Counted from the first letter of the stretch, positions 17,944-26,523 are shown. The stretch is 64,000 nucleotides of DNA from Alphaproteobacteria bacterium (GCA_018828145.1 JAHJWO010000009.1:62001-126000), one strand, 5' to 3'. A program made the numbers and translations. The notes: generated from the sequence alone by a model not told the origin.

Positions 17944-18624
17944 TCAGGCAAGACGGGTGGTCGCGGCCTGCCTTATGGCGGCTATGCGTGGCTGGTAGGT
18001 GGCAGCGTCGTTGCCGCCATAGACGGAGGATCCGGCCACGAACACATTGGCGCCGGCATCGGCCACGGACCGGGCATTGTCGGCGCTGATGCCGCCATCG
18101 ACCTCGAGGTCGATGTCGCGATTGCCGATGAGCGCGCGCGCCTGGCGGATCTTGTTGAGCGATTCCGGGATGAAGCTCTGGCCGCCAAAGCCGGGATTGA
18201 CCGACATGACCAGCAGCAGGTCGATATCGTCGATGACATGCTCCAGCGCCGAAACGGGCGTCGCCGGATTGATGGCCACACCGGCCTTCTTGCCCTCGGC
18301 CTTGATGGCCTGCAGCGTACGATGCAGGTGCGGGCCGGCCTCGGCATGCACGGTGATGATATCGGCGCCGGCGCGGGCAAAGGCAGCCACATAGGGATCG
18401 ACCGGCGCGATCATCAGATGCACGTCGAAGGGCAGGGTGGTGAATTTGCGCACCGAGGCCATGACAAGCGGCCCGAAGCTGATATTGGGCACGAAATGGC
18501 CATCCATCACATCGACATGGATATAGTCGGCGCCAGCCTCCGCGATGGCGGTGATCTCCTCGCCGAGCCGCGAAAAATCGGCCGACAGGATGGACGGAGC
18601 GATGCGGATCGGACGTGCAGTCAT
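17944..18624 (-). CDS. rpe: Ribulose-phosphate 3-epimerase
   Basis: A 226-residue TIM-barrel enzyme interconverting ribulose-5-phosphate and xylulose-5-phosphate in the pentose phosphate pathway. [13 protein letters not shown] at the start, [13 protein letters not shown] with metal-binding His and Asp, [15 protein letters not shown], and [10 protein letters not shown] as the phosphate loop are all present. First gene of the rpe-purB-GNAT-hydrolase-GNAT unit. Confidence 0.97.
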   Translation of the reverse strand: MTARPIRIAPSILSADFSRLGEEITAIAEAGADYIHVDVMDGHFVPNISFGPLVMASVRKFTTLPFDVHLMIAPVDPYVAAFARAGADIITVHAEAGPHLHRTLQAIKAEGKKAGVAINPATPVSALEHVIDDIDLLLVMSVNPGFGGQSFIPESLNKIRQARALIGNRDIDLEVDGGISADNARSVADAGANVFVAGSSVYGGNDAATYQPRIAAIRQAATTRLA

Positions 18625-18819
18625 GACGGCGGCACCTCAGCCGGGAGGGGATGAGGCTGCTATAGGGCGGGAAAGGGGGAGAGGGCAAGGGCGGAGGCGG
18701 GCAGCGCCGGCCACTTGCGTATGGGCGAGGCCCTCACATGCGCGCGATGCGACACCGGGGTGCATTGCTTTGCCGGGCGGAGGCGCTAGAAACAGGCGCG
18801 CAACTGGAGCGTCGTCCAC

Positions 18820-19554
18820 GTGGAATTCTCTCTGCCTTTGGTGTTTGGCGCGGGGGTGCTGAGCTTTCTCTCACCCTGCGTGTTGCCCCTGGTGCCGCCC
18901 TATCTCACCTATATGAGCGGGGCGAGTTTCGACCAGTTGCGGGCCGACGACAAAGGCGCGGCGGCGCTGCAGCGGCGCGTGGCCTTCACCTCGCTGTTCT
19001 TCATCCTCGGCTTTTCGGTGGTCTTCGTGACCCTGGGGGCCACGGCGACGGCCTTCGGCCAGACGTTCCGCCAGGCTCTGCCCATCCTCACGCCAATTGC
19101 CGGCGTGCTGATCATCGCCATGGGCCTCCATTTCATCGGCGTCTACCGTATCGGCCTGCTCGACCGGCAGATGCGCCATAATGGGCCGGGCGTCGCCAGT
19201 GGCCCCTTGGGCGGGTTCCTGCTCGGGCTGGCCTTTGCCATCGGCTGGACGCCCTGTATCGGGCCCGTGCTGGCGGCGGTGCTGTCGGTGGCGGCGAGCC
19301 GCGATACGGCCTGGGAGGGCGCGGGCCTGCTCGGGCTCTATTCGCTGGGGCTGGGCGTGCCGTTCTTCCTGGCTGGCATTGCCATCGGGCCGTTCCTGGC
19401 CTTCTTCCAGGGCTTCAAGAAGCACCTACATACGGTCGAGCGCGTCATGGGCGTGCTGCTGGTGATTACCGGCGTGCTGTTCCTCACCGGCAATTTCACC
19501 CGGCTGTCCTACTGGTTCCTCGAGACCTTCCCGGTACTGGCCAATTTCGGCTGA
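18820..19554 (+). CDS. ccdA: Cytochrome c biogenesis protein CcdA
   Basis: A 244-residue, six-helix thiol:disulphide exchanger that carries reducing power from cytoplasmic thioredoxin to periplasmic apocytochrome thiols. The two conserved cysteines lie in FLSPCVLPLVPPYL (helix 1) and IGWTPCIGPVLAAV (helix 4). The start is GTG at 18820, with GGAG 10 bases upstream. It is divergent from rpe. No other cytochrome c maturation gene is nearby. Confidence 0.95.
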   Translation: MEFSLPLVFGAGVLSFLSPCVLPLVPPYLTYMSGASFDQLRADDKGAAALQRRVAFTSLFFILGFSVVFVTLGATATAFGQTFRQALPILTPIAGVLIIAMGLHFIGVYRIGLLDRQMRHNGPGVASGPLGGFLLGLAFAIGWTPCIGPVLAAVLSVAASRDTAWEGAGLLGLYSLGLGVPFFLAGIAIGPFLAFFQGFKKHLHTVERVMGVLLVITGVLFLTGNFTRLSYWFLETFPVLANFG

Positions 19555-19567
19555 CCGGGCAGGTCTT

Positions 19568-20299
19568 TCAGAGCAGCTTGAGGCCGCGCAGCGAGGCGTG
19601 GCCGGATTTGCCGATGATGATGTGATCGTGCAGCGTGATGCCCAGGGGCTTGGCGATGTCGGAGATTTCCCGCGTCATGCGCACATCGGCCGATGAGGGC
19701 GAGGGATCACCCGAGGGGTGGTTGTGCACCAGGATCAGCGCGGTGGCGGAATGCTCCAGCGCCCGCTTGATGACTTCGCGCGGATAGACCGGGGTATGAT
19801 CGACCGTGCCGGTCTGCTGCACCTCGTCGGCGATCAGCCGGTTCTTCTTGTCGAGAAACAGGATGCGGAACTGTTCGATGGATTCATAGGCCATCTGGCT
19901 GCGGCAATAGTCGATGAGCTGGCTCCAGGAGCTGAGGATCGGCTTGTCGCTGTCGATGCGGTCGCGCCCGAAGCGGGCCGCCACGGCCTGGATCACCTTG
20001 ATATGGGCCACCGAGCTGGCGCCCAGGCCATCGACCTTTTCCAGCCGTGCCTGGCTGGCATTGAACACGCCGGAAAACGAGCCGAATTCGCGCAGCAGCG
20101 TCTTGGCCAGGGCCTTGGTATCGCGGCGGGGAATAGCCAGCTGCAGCGCCAGCTCGAGCAATTCGTAGTCTTCCAGCGCGTCGCCACCCACCTTGAGGAA
20201 GCGCTCGCGCACGCGCTGGCGGTGGCCGGCATGGTCGTCGGCTTCCGAACGCATGGCCGGAATGGCGGCCTCGGCGAGTTCGTCGGGCCGCTCCGCCAT
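19568..20299 (-). CDS. radC: RadC/JAB-domain protein
   Basis: A 243-residue protein with an N-terminal helix-hairpin-helix region (LEKVDGLGASSVAHIKV) and a C-terminal JAB/MPN metalloprotease-like domain, where LVHNHPSGDPSPSSAD gives the H-x-H-x10-D zinc motif. Despite its name RadC is not proven to act in DNA repair. The start at 20299 overlaps the map stop by one base (TGATG). The frame stays open upstream into map, but that part is a shadow of map. Confidence 0.94.
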   Translation of the reverse strand: MAERPDELAEAAIPAMRSEADDHAGHRQRVRERFLKVGGDALEDYELLELALQLAIPRRDTKALAKTLLREFGSFSGVFNASQARLEKVDGLGASSVAHIKVIQAVAARFGRDRIDSDKPILSSWSQLIDYCRSQMAYESIEQFRILFLDKKNRLIADEVQQTGTVDHTPVYPREVIKRALEHSATALILVHNHPSGDPSPSSADVRMTREISDIAKPLGITLHDHIIIGKSGHASLRGLKLL

Positions 20300-21132
20300 C
20301 ACGCCGCTTTCGCTGCCATGGGGTTGAACAGGCCCCCGGGGGAGAGCGTGAAGATCTCGCAGCCCGTCTCGGTGATGCCGATCGAGTGCTCGCACTGGCT
20401 CGACAGCGTGCGGTCCCGCGTCACCGCGGTCCAGCCATCGGAGAGGATCTTCACATGCGGCCGGCCCAGGTTGATCATCGGCTCGATGGTGAAGATCATG
20501 CCCGGCTTGAGCGGCACGCCCATGCCCGGGGTGCCGAAATGCATGATATTGGGCTCGTCGTGGAACAGACGCCCCAGGCCGTGGCCGACGAAATCGCGCA
20601 CCACGCTCATGCGCTCGCCCTCGGCCACCGCCTGGATGGCGGCGCCGATATCGCCGGTGGTCTGGCCGGGCCTGGCCATGGCTATGCCGGCCTCGAGCCC
20701 GGCATAGGTGACCTCGATCAGCCGCTCCGCCTTGCGGGAGATTTCGCCCACCGGATACATGCGGCTGGAATCGCCATGCCAGCCATCGACGACCAGCGTC
20801 AGGTCGATATTGACGATATCGCCCTCGCGCAGCGGCCGCTCGTCGGGAATGCCGTGGCACACCACATGATTGATCGAGGTGCAGAGCGAGTGGCGATAGC
20901 CCTTGTAGAAGATGGTGGCCGGCACCGCGCCATTGTCGCGGGCAAATTCATAGGCGATCTGGTCGATCTTGGCGGTCGGCACGCCCGGCTCGACGAAGTC
21001 GGTCAGGATATCCAGCGCCTGCGCCGTCAGCGCCCCGGCCTTGCGCATGCCGGCAAAGCCATCTGGGCCGTGCAGCGGGATGACGCCCGGCGTGCGGCGG
21101 GCTTTGGCTGGGGCGTCAACGAAGGTGATCAT
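20299..21132 (-). CDS. map: Type I methionine aminopeptidase
   Basis: A 277-residue metalloenzyme removing the N-terminal methionine from nascent proteins. SINHVVCHGIP, DIVNIDLTLVVDGWHGDSS, FVGHGLGRLFHDEP and MIFTIEPMINLG together carry the two-metal site (two Asp, one His, two Glu). A 20-residue N-terminal extension precedes the domain. Divergent from the CinA-type gene and followed directly by radC. Confidence 0.97.
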   Translation of the reverse strand: MITFVDAPAKARRTPGVIPLHGPDGFAGMRKAGALTAQALDILTDFVEPGVPTAKIDQIAYEFARDNGAVPATIFYKGYRHSLCTSINHVVCHGIPDERPLREGDIVNIDLTLVVDGWHGDSSRMYPVGEISRKAERLIEVTYAGLEAGIAMARPGQTTGDIGAAIQAVAEGERMSVVRDFVGHGLGRLFHDEPNIMHFGTPGMGVPLKPGMIFTIEPMINLGRPHVKILSDGWTAVTRDRTLSSQCEHSIGITETGCEIFTLSPGGLFNPMAAKAA

Positions 21133-21259
21133 GCAGGACTCCGGGGAATTGCGATTAAATTAGTCGCTTGCCCGTCCGATTGGAAGGGCAGCACGCTCGC
21201 TTGACGCCGATATCGCGCAGGGGCATTGCTGGCACACAGCACGCCCAAGGAATTCTCTC

Positions 21260-22024
21260 ATGTCCGCAGATTCTATTACGGCCGGTCTCCTGGTGATCGG
21301 CGACGAAATCCTTTCGGGCCGCACCAAGGACGTCAATATCGGCGCCACCGCCGATTTCTGCACGGATCTGGGCATCGAGCTCAAGGAAGTGCGGGTGGTG
21401 AGCGACGAGACCGACGAGATCGTCGACGCCGTCAACGCCCTGCGCGCCCGCTACACCTATGTCTTCACCACCGGCGGCATCGGCCCGACGCATGATGACA
21501 TCACCGCCGATGCCGTGGCCAAGGCCTTTGGCGTCGCCCTGCCGATCAATGCGCAGGCCCGCGAAATGCTGGAAAGCCGCTGGAAGCAGACCGGCACCGA
21601 GGTCAACGAGGCCCGGCTGCGCATGGCGCGCATCCCCGAAGGCGCCGATCTCATCGTCAATTCGGTCAGCGCCGCGCCCGGCTTCCGCATCGGCAATGTG
21701 CATGTCATGGCCGGCGTGCCGGTGATCATGCGCGCCATGCTCGAAGCCCTGGCCCCCACGCTCAAGGGCGGCAGGAAGGTCATGTCCGTCACCGTCAAGG
21801 CGGCGGTGGGCGAGGGCACTGTCGGCGGCCCGCTGGGTGCGCTGCAGGAGCAGTATCCCGACGTCAAGATGGGCAGCTATCCGCAGATGGGGCAGGACCG
21901 GGTGATGACCGAACTGGTCCTGCGCTCCTCCGACGCCGCCCGCCTCGAGGAAGCCGCCGCCAAGGTGCGGGCCATGGTGGCCGAGGCGCATGCCAAGGCG
22001 GGGATTGCACCGCCGGAGGCCTGA
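21260..22024 (+). CDS. CinA-type molybdopterin-binding domain protein
   Basis: A 254-residue protein consisting of the MoaB/MogA-like (COG1058) domain alone. LLVIGDEILSGRTKDVN and TTGGIGPTHDDITADAVA are diagnostic. The nicotinamide deamidase domain of full CinA is missing, so it is the stand-alone form common in alphaproteobacteria. Relatives include nucleotide (ADP-ribose) pyrophosphatases; the true role here is uncertain. Confidence 0.9.
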   Translation: MSADSITAGLLVIGDEILSGRTKDVNIGATADFCTDLGIELKEVRVVSDETDEIVDAVNALRARYTYVFTTGGIGPTHDDITADAVAKAFGVALPINAQAREMLESRWKQTGTEVNEARLRMARIPEGADLIVNSVSAAPGFRIGNVHVMAGVPVIMRAMLEALAPTLKGGRKVMSVTVKAAVGEGTVGGPLGALQEQYPDVKMGSYPQMGQDRVMTELVLRSSDAARLEEAAAKVRAMVAEAHAKAGIAPPEA

Positions 22025-22069
22025 CAGGACGAAGGTCGGTCGGCCCTTAAGCCTCCCCACCCACCGCAC

Positions 22070-22153
22070 GTCACCCTCGGGCTTGACCCGAGGGCACTGT
22101 ACTTAACCAACGCTCCGCCAGCGCAGAGCCCTCGGGTCGAGCCCGAGGGTGAC
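22070..22153. repeat. Long inverted repeat with 26-base arms
   Basis: Arms at 22070-22095 and 22128-22153 match in 25 of 26 positions. Each arm is itself nearly palindromic (CCCTCGGG...CCCGAGGG), so a clover-like fold is possible. The motif GTCACCCTCGGGCTTGACCC resembles extragenic palindromes that are abundant in Rhizobiales genomes (from memory). It stands in the 286-base gap before gpt; the rest of the gap shows no other feature. Confidence 0.75.
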
Positions 22154-22310
22154 GATCTGTGCTGGAAACCAGAACGGAAACGATCTCGGCCGCATGGCCG
22201 CAGACGCAACTGCTGGGCATAATCGCGCTTGGCGATTGGCGCAGCCGCCCGGTTTTGCTAAGCACACTGCCTTATTCACCCGGACGGTGCGCCGGTGCAG
22301 GAGAGATGAT

Positions 22311-22808
22311 TTGAGCAACCCCAACCAGAAGTCGTTTCCCGTCACCTGGGACCAGTTCCACCGCGACAGCCGCGCGCTGGCCTGGCGGCTGGCCGGCATG
22401 GGCACGTTCGACGCGGTGGTCGCCATTGCCCGCGGCGGCCTCGTCCCCGCCGCCATCGTGGCGCGCGAGCTCAATATCCGCACGGTCGAGACCGTTGCCG
22501 TCAAAAGCTACGACCACCAGAACCAAGGCGGCATCCAAGTGCTCAAGCCCATCAGCCAGCCCATCCTCGACATCGCCAGGAATGGCGGCAAGGTGCTGAT
22601 CGTCGACGACCTGGTCGATACCGGCTCCACCGCCCGCGTCGTCCGCGAAATGCTTCCCGGCGCCCATTTTGCCACCGTCTACGCCAAGCCCAAGGGCCGC
22701 GACCTGGTCGATACCTTCATCACCGAGGTCAGCCAGGACACGTGGATTTTCTTCCCGTGGGATCTGGATGTGGCCTATGTGGCGCCGATCAGTGGCGGGA
22801 CGGACTGA
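22311..22808 (+). CDS. gpt: Xanthine-guanine phosphoribosyltransferase
   Basis: A 165-residue purine salvage enzyme converting guanine, xanthine or hypoxanthine with PRPP to the nucleotide. [14 protein letters not shown] is the PRPP motif; [17 protein letters not shown] and WIFFPWD near the end fit the E. coli Gpt subgroup. The start is TTG at 22311, with AGGAG 8 bases upstream; the open frame back to 22149 reads through the palindromic repeat. Confidence 0.93.
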   Translation: MSNPNQKSFPVTWDQFHRDSRALAWRLAGMGTFDAVVAIARGGLVPAAIVARELNIRTVETVAVKSYDHQNQGGIQVLKPISQPILDIARNGGKVLIVDDLVDTGSTARVVREMLPGAHFATVYAKPKGRDLVDTFITEVSQDTWIFFPWDLDVAYVAPISGGTD

Positions 22809-22848
22809 CCCCAACTTATCCCCCTCTGCCGCGAGCGTGAGATTCTGC

Positions 22849-22867
22849 CTCCAGATCTGATCTGGAG
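22849..22867 (+). promoter_or_regulatory. Perfect inverted repeat covering the toxin-like gene's ribosome binding site
   Basis: CTCCAGAT at 22849-22856 and ATCTGGAG at 22860-22867 are perfect complements with a 3-base spacer. The GGAG of the right arm (22864-22867) is the only good Shine-Dalgarno for the ATG at 22874, spaced by 6 bases. If transcribed, the hairpin would hide that site and lower translation; as DNA it is also a compact operator-like dyad. No T-tract follows, so a terminator for gpt is unlikely. Confidence 0.55.
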
Positions 22868-22873
22868 TAGGAA

Positions 22874-24208
22874 ATGGGGCGACTACCACCTGACTTGGAA
22901 GAAAAACGCCAGCGGTTGCTGAGCGCAGCGCGCCGTGGCGCCTTTGACAGTTATGTCCGCCGCGGACGCGTGCCTAAGAACTTTCTGCGCATCGTCGAAC
23001 TAACGCAGGACGCTAAAGCGCTCGCCGCTGACCCTGAGGTTTCGCTGACGCCGCAGAAAGGCGAAGACAGACCGACGGTCCACTATGTTTGGCGCACCGC
23101 TGGGGATGATCGCGTCGGCTCATCCCACGCCGTGCTTGCAGGGCGCGTGTTCTCCTGGGCCGATCCTCCGCCTCATGGTCATCCCGGAACGGAGCCGAAC
23201 TGCCGGTGCTGGCCGGAGCCATACTACGGCGATCCGGCAGTGCCGGATGCGATGCTGAAACTGGTTCGACAGCGTCAGGTCGATGCTGGCAGCAATGAAC
23301 TTTGGGCCAGCATCGAGACTGTCTCGCGTCCGGACGGCAGTCTGGCTGAGTCGGACATCGTCCTGCACGACGGCACCGAGGTCCACTCGACGCTAACAGG
23401 AAGCCGGATCACACAGACCGTGTCGTTTCCTGACCGGTCGCGGCTACAAATTCTTCAGGACGGCGATACTTGGTCGTATGCGACCGGGAACGGTCAGTCG
23501 CTGCGTGTCGCATGGCTTGGCAGGGCTTTGTTCCCGCGTTTTCTCCCACCATTGCCGTTGCGGGCTCCGGCCACCCCTTCGACGCCCCGACATACTGACG
23601 GTCAGTCTCCGACCGACCGGCTCCTAACGCCCGCGGCGATTATTCTGCGCGGCGCCGCCGTGCTCCACCAGATGCTGACCTCTGCCCCACAAGCCATGGG
23701 CGCGAGTCCGGTTGACACGCCGGCGATGGCCTTTGGCGCGTGGGACTACTCCAGTTCCGGCCGCGACGTTGCGCCAGTCATGACTGGTACGCTGACTAGG
23801 GAGCAAGCGGCGCAATTTTGTCCATTCCTGCCGCAGGCCCAAGCGTGGGCAGACGAGGCAGCCGCCTTTTACGAGCCAGTACGCGCAATCCTTGGTTCGC
23901 AGGTTTTTGGTATTAGTGTGCATAGCTGGATCAAAAGCGCAGCGGATACTGTTGGGTCGCCGAATCTAAAGGCCGAATACACGATCGATCCCGAACGGAG
24001 TAACGTCCCTGGAACTTATGCTGCATTGGGATCGCTGCGATTAGATTTGATCCACTACGTCCCGGAAACAGGGATTGCATGTGTATTTGACTTCAAGACC
24101 GGAAATGCGCACCTTAGTCCACAGCGCGTTCTCCAGATCGCTGCTGCAGTTGCTAAGCATTTCGGTTTTGTTCAGTTCATCATCATCGAGATAAAACCCG
24201 GCGAATGA
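22874..24208 (+). CDS. MuF-like (phage head morphogenesis) protein with C-terminal nuclease-like toxin domain
   Basis: A 444-residue protein. Residues 70-115 run HYVWRTAGDDRVGSSHAVL then a G-x-x-F stretch and EPNCRCWPEPY: Trp73, Asp78/79, His85, Gly90, Cys110 and Cys112 match the C-terminal pattern of Mu gpF/SPP1 gp7 head morphogenesis proteins. A beta-rich, then proline-rich linker follows (about 150-250). The last 60 residues, with LRLDLIHYV at 389-396 and CVFDFKTG at 403-410, then Arg418 and Gln421, fit a PD-(D/E)xK nuclease core (Asp391, Asp406-x-Lys408). That layout recalls MuF polymorphic toxins. No phage genes flank it. The C-terminal third is visibly less GC-rich than its neighbours. 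Coupled by ATGA to the next gene. Function is inferred, not shown. Confidence 0.6.
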   Translation: MGRLPPDLEEKRQRLLSAARRGAFDSYVRRGRVPKNFLRIVELTQDAKALAADPEVSLTPQKGEDRPTVHYVWRTAGDDRVGSSHAVLAGRVFSWADPPPHGHPGTEPNCRCWPEPYYGDPAVPDAMLKLVRQRQVDAGSNELWASIETVSRPDGSLAESDIVLHDGTEVHSTLTGSRITQTVSFPDRSRLQILQDGDTWSYATGNGQSLRVAWLGRALFPRFLPPLPLRAPATPSTPRHTDGQSPTDRLLTPAAIILRGAAVLHQMLTSAPQAMGASPVDTPAMAFGAWDYSSSGRDVAPVMTGTLTREQAAQFCPFLPQAQAWADEAAAFYEPVRAILGSQVFGISVHSWIKSAADTVGSPNLKAEYTIDPERSNVPGTYAALGSLRLDLIHYVPETGIACVFDFKTGNAHLSPQRVLQIAAAVAKHFGFVQFIIIEIKPGE

Positions 24209-24936
24209 GCACCCAGGCCGAAATACAGGACATATTGCGGCCCTATGTGGAACAACATCCGGACCTGGTGCTGACCGGACGCGCCGTCATTCTTCGCCCG
24301 GTACGGCACCTGATGTGCGGTTACTATCTCGACCGTACTTCGGCACCTGGGCTCGTGCGGCTGTTCTGGTTTGCCGGTATGACCTATGTGCCGCAGCGCA
24401 GCCGCGGATTTCAGTGGGCAGGTGAGCCAGTGCCGCGCCAATCCAACATTCTAGCGGCTGATTTTCAGGAATGCCTTTATGCCACGATGGAGGCAGGCTT
24501 CACCGAGTTGCGAAAGCACCAGGACGCGCTGACGGGTTTCGGTATCAACCTGCGGATGTACTGGGATTTGCCCCCATCTGCGGAGGTGGAGGGGCTGCGA
24601 TGCGTTGCGGAAGGCGATCTTGCCGGGGCAGACCGATACCTCTCCCTTCATGTTGCGGGCGAAAAACGGGGACTTGAAGAAAGACTTGCGTTTGCCGGAC
24701 GTCATTGCCGGGCAGGCAGCCGTGCCTGGAAACGGGAGATGGAAATCTACGAGACCATCAAGGCGACACTGGAAAGAACCATGAAACTTCTGGACCTTGT
24801 CCGCGCGGGAGACCGGCCGGCAGTCGCAAACCTGCTGCGCGAGTGGGAGGCTCGTCAGGTTGAAGCCTGGAAAGTCGAGAAACACTGGATCTCGTCGCCG
24901 TTTCCCCTAGAGACGGACGGCAGCCCCGCCGTTTGA
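24205..24936 (+). CDS. Unknown protein, candidate immunity partner
   Basis: A 243-residue cytoplasmic protein without signal peptide or membrane span. I recognise no domain. The N-terminal half is mixed (LRPYVEQHPDLVLTGRAVIL, LVRLFWFAGMTYVPQ), and the C-terminal third is charged and helical (EIYETIKATLERTMKLLDLV), perhaps a short coiled coil. Its start overlaps the stop of the toxin-like gene in ATGA, the usual arrangement for toxin and immunity genes, and it ends just before the L,D-transpeptidase leader. A 14-base palindrome, GTCCCTGCAGGGAC, lies shortly after it. The immunity role rests on position alone. Confidence 0.5.
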   Translation: MSTQAEIQDILRPYVEQHPDLVLTGRAVILRPVRHLMCGYYLDRTSAPGLVRLFWFAGMTYVPQRSRGFQWAGEPVPRQSNILAADFQECLYATMEAGFTELRKHQDALTGFGINLRMYWDLPPSAEVEGLRCVAEGDLAGADRYLSLHVAGEKRGLEERLAFAGRHCRAGSRAWKREMEIYETIKATLERTMKLLDLVRAGDRPAVANLLREWEARQVEAWKVEKHWISSPFPLETDGSPAV

Positions 24937-25047
24937 TCACAACAGTCCCTGCAGGGACCGCCGGACTTGCCAATCGCCGCCCATGGGACCAAGCTCGGCT
25001 CCAGCCGCGCCGCCCTGGGCGTAGCGGGCATGAGGAGGCTGGCGAGA

Positions 25048-25740
25048 ATGGAGCACGCGATGAGCGCTAACGATGAGCAGGACAAAGCGGCCCCGTCGGG
25101 TCTGATCGGCCGCCGGTCATTCCTGGCCGGCTCTCTCGGCCTTGGCGCCATGGCGCTGGCCGGCTGCAGCTCCCTGGGGCCCGGCATGAGCATGGCGGAA
25201 GCCGAACGGGTCTATGGCCCGCTCCCCGACGAGCGCTTCCCGGTGCCCGCCGTCAATGTCAACAAGCTCAATCCCAAGTATATGCGCCGAACCGTGCGCT
25301 ATGACAGCAAGGAAGCGGCGGGCACGATCATCGTCGACCCGCGCAACTACTATGTCTATCGCATCGAGGGCGACGGCATGGCCACGCGCTATGGCGCCAA
25401 TGTCGGCCGGGCCGGGTTCTTGTGGAATGGCGACGCCTATATTGGCCGCAAGGCCGAATGGCCGGTCTGGACCCCACCCCGCGAGATGATCCAGCGCCAG
25501 CCGGAGGTGGCCCAATATGCCGGCGGCATGCCCCCCGGCCTCGGCAATCCCCTCGGCGCCCGCACGCTCTATCTCTACCAGGACGGGGTTTACACGCTTT
25601 ACACCCTCTACAGCACGATCATGCCCGAGACGATCGGCAAGGGCGTAACGAGCGGCTGCGTGGGCCTGCTCACGCAGGATATGATGGACCTCTATGACAA
25701 GACGCCGGTGAATACCAAAGTGGTGGTGTTGAAGGCGTAG
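25048..25740 (+). CDS. Tat-exported L,D-transpeptidase-like lipoprotein (YkuD family)
   Basis: A 230-residue protein. GRRSFLAGSLGLG followed by LAGCSS combines a twin-arginine motif and a lipobox, so it is probably a Tat-exported lipoprotein. IGKGVTSGCVGLLTQD aligns with the YkuD active-site segment and keeps the catalytic cysteine. The usual upstream H-G-T reads Y-S-T (in YTLYTLYST), and the arginine after the Cys is Gly, so two conserved positions differ. I believe this is a recurring subfamily in Rhizobiales (from memory). AGGAGG lies 9 bases before the ATG at 25048, which decides the start. Convergent with, and abutting, the SDR gene. Confidence 0.8.
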   Translation: MEHAMSANDEQDKAAPSGLIGRRSFLAGSLGLGAMALAGCSSLGPGMSMAEAERVYGPLPDERFPVPAVNVNKLNPKYMRRTVRYDSKEAAGTIIVDPRNYYVYRIEGDGMATRYGANVGRAGFLWNGDAYIGRKAEWPVWTPPREMIQRQPEVAQYAGGMPPGLGNPLGARTLYLYQDGVYTLYTLYSTIMPETIGKGVTSGCVGLLTQDMMDLYDKTPVNTKVVVLKA

Positions 25741-26454
25741 TTACCAGGGCAGGAGCACGCCGCTGTGGTCGAGCAGCAGGCCCGCATCGGCCGGCCCAAG
25801 CCCGTCGATGACCCGGAGCAGACGCTCTGCGGCAAAGCCCGGCGCGACAGGCTCGTGACCGGAGGACCGGAACGGCGCCGACAGCCCGGTTGCCACCGTG
25901 CCGGGATGCAGCGTGACGCAGATCGCCTCGGGCCGCGTCCGGCGCAGCTCGATGGCGGCCGTATGCATGAGCTGGTTGAGCGCGGCCTTGGCGGCGCGAT
26001 AGCCATACCAGCCGCCGAGCTGGTTATCGCCGATGCTGCCGACCTTGGCCGAAACCGCGGCAAACACCGCCTTGCCCTCGCGCGGCAGCAGGGGCAGGAA
26101 ATGCTTGGCCACCAGCATCGGCCCCGTCGCATTGATGGCAAAGCTGCGGGCCAGCTGCTGCGGATCAAGCTGGCGCCAGCTCTTTTCGGGCTGCATCGCC
26201 CCGTCATGCAGGAGACCCGTCGCCACGATGACCAGCCTGAGCGGCAGCCCCAGGGCCGCGACCGAAGCTGCAGCCTGGGCGATGGAGGCCTCGTCGGTCA
26301 AATCGAAGCCATCCGCACTGCGCGACAGGCCGACAACCGTGTCGAAGCCCTCAGACTGGGACAGCGCCTGGTGCAGCGCAGCGCCAATGCCCCCGCTGGC
26401 GCCTATGACGACGGCAAGGCCAGTCGGGGGAAAAGTAGCGAGATCGTATGCCAT
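25741..26454 (-). CDS. Short-chain dehydrogenase/reductase, CsgA-like
   Basis: A 237-residue SDR. VVIGASGGIGAALHQAL is the cofactor-binding glycine motif, VIVATGLLHDG the structural motif, and YGYRAAKAALNQ the catalytic Tyr-x-x-x-Lys. FAINATGPMLVAKHFLPLL is typical of the C-factor (CsgA)-type single-domain SDRs. Substrate unknown. GGAGG lies 5 bases before the ATG at 26454. The stop abuts that of the L,D-transpeptidase gene. Confidence 0.9.
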   Translation of the reverse strand: MAYDLATFPPTGLAVVIGASGGIGAALHQALSQSEGFDTVVGLSRSADGFDLTDEASIAQAAASVAALGLPLRLVIVATGLLHDGAMQPEKSWRQLDPQQLARSFAINATGPMLVAKHFLPLLPREGKAVFAAVSAKVGSIGDNQLGGWYGYRAAKAALNQLMHTAAIELRRTRPEAICVTLHPGTVATGLSAPFRSSGHEPVAPGFAAERLLRVIDGLGPADAGLLLDHSGVLLPW

Positions 26455-26523
26455 GAGAACCTCCGCAGAGGATACGCGGGGCGTCGGACGGCGGTTCACA
26501 AATCCGGCTTTACCGGTTGCAGC

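Noticed and set aside
16618..18654. 678-codon frame on plus strand opposite purB and rpe
   Set aside because: Antisense shadow of two well-identified genes; residue content (His, Gly, Asp, Arg) is that of a reverse reading.
22874..24936. Prophage remnant
   Set aside because: One MuF-like region is not enough: no integrase, portal, terminase, tail or att repeats were seen around it.
24946..24963. Terminator after the candidate immunity gene
   Set aside because: GTCCCTGCAGGGAC is palindromic but has no loop room and no T-tract.
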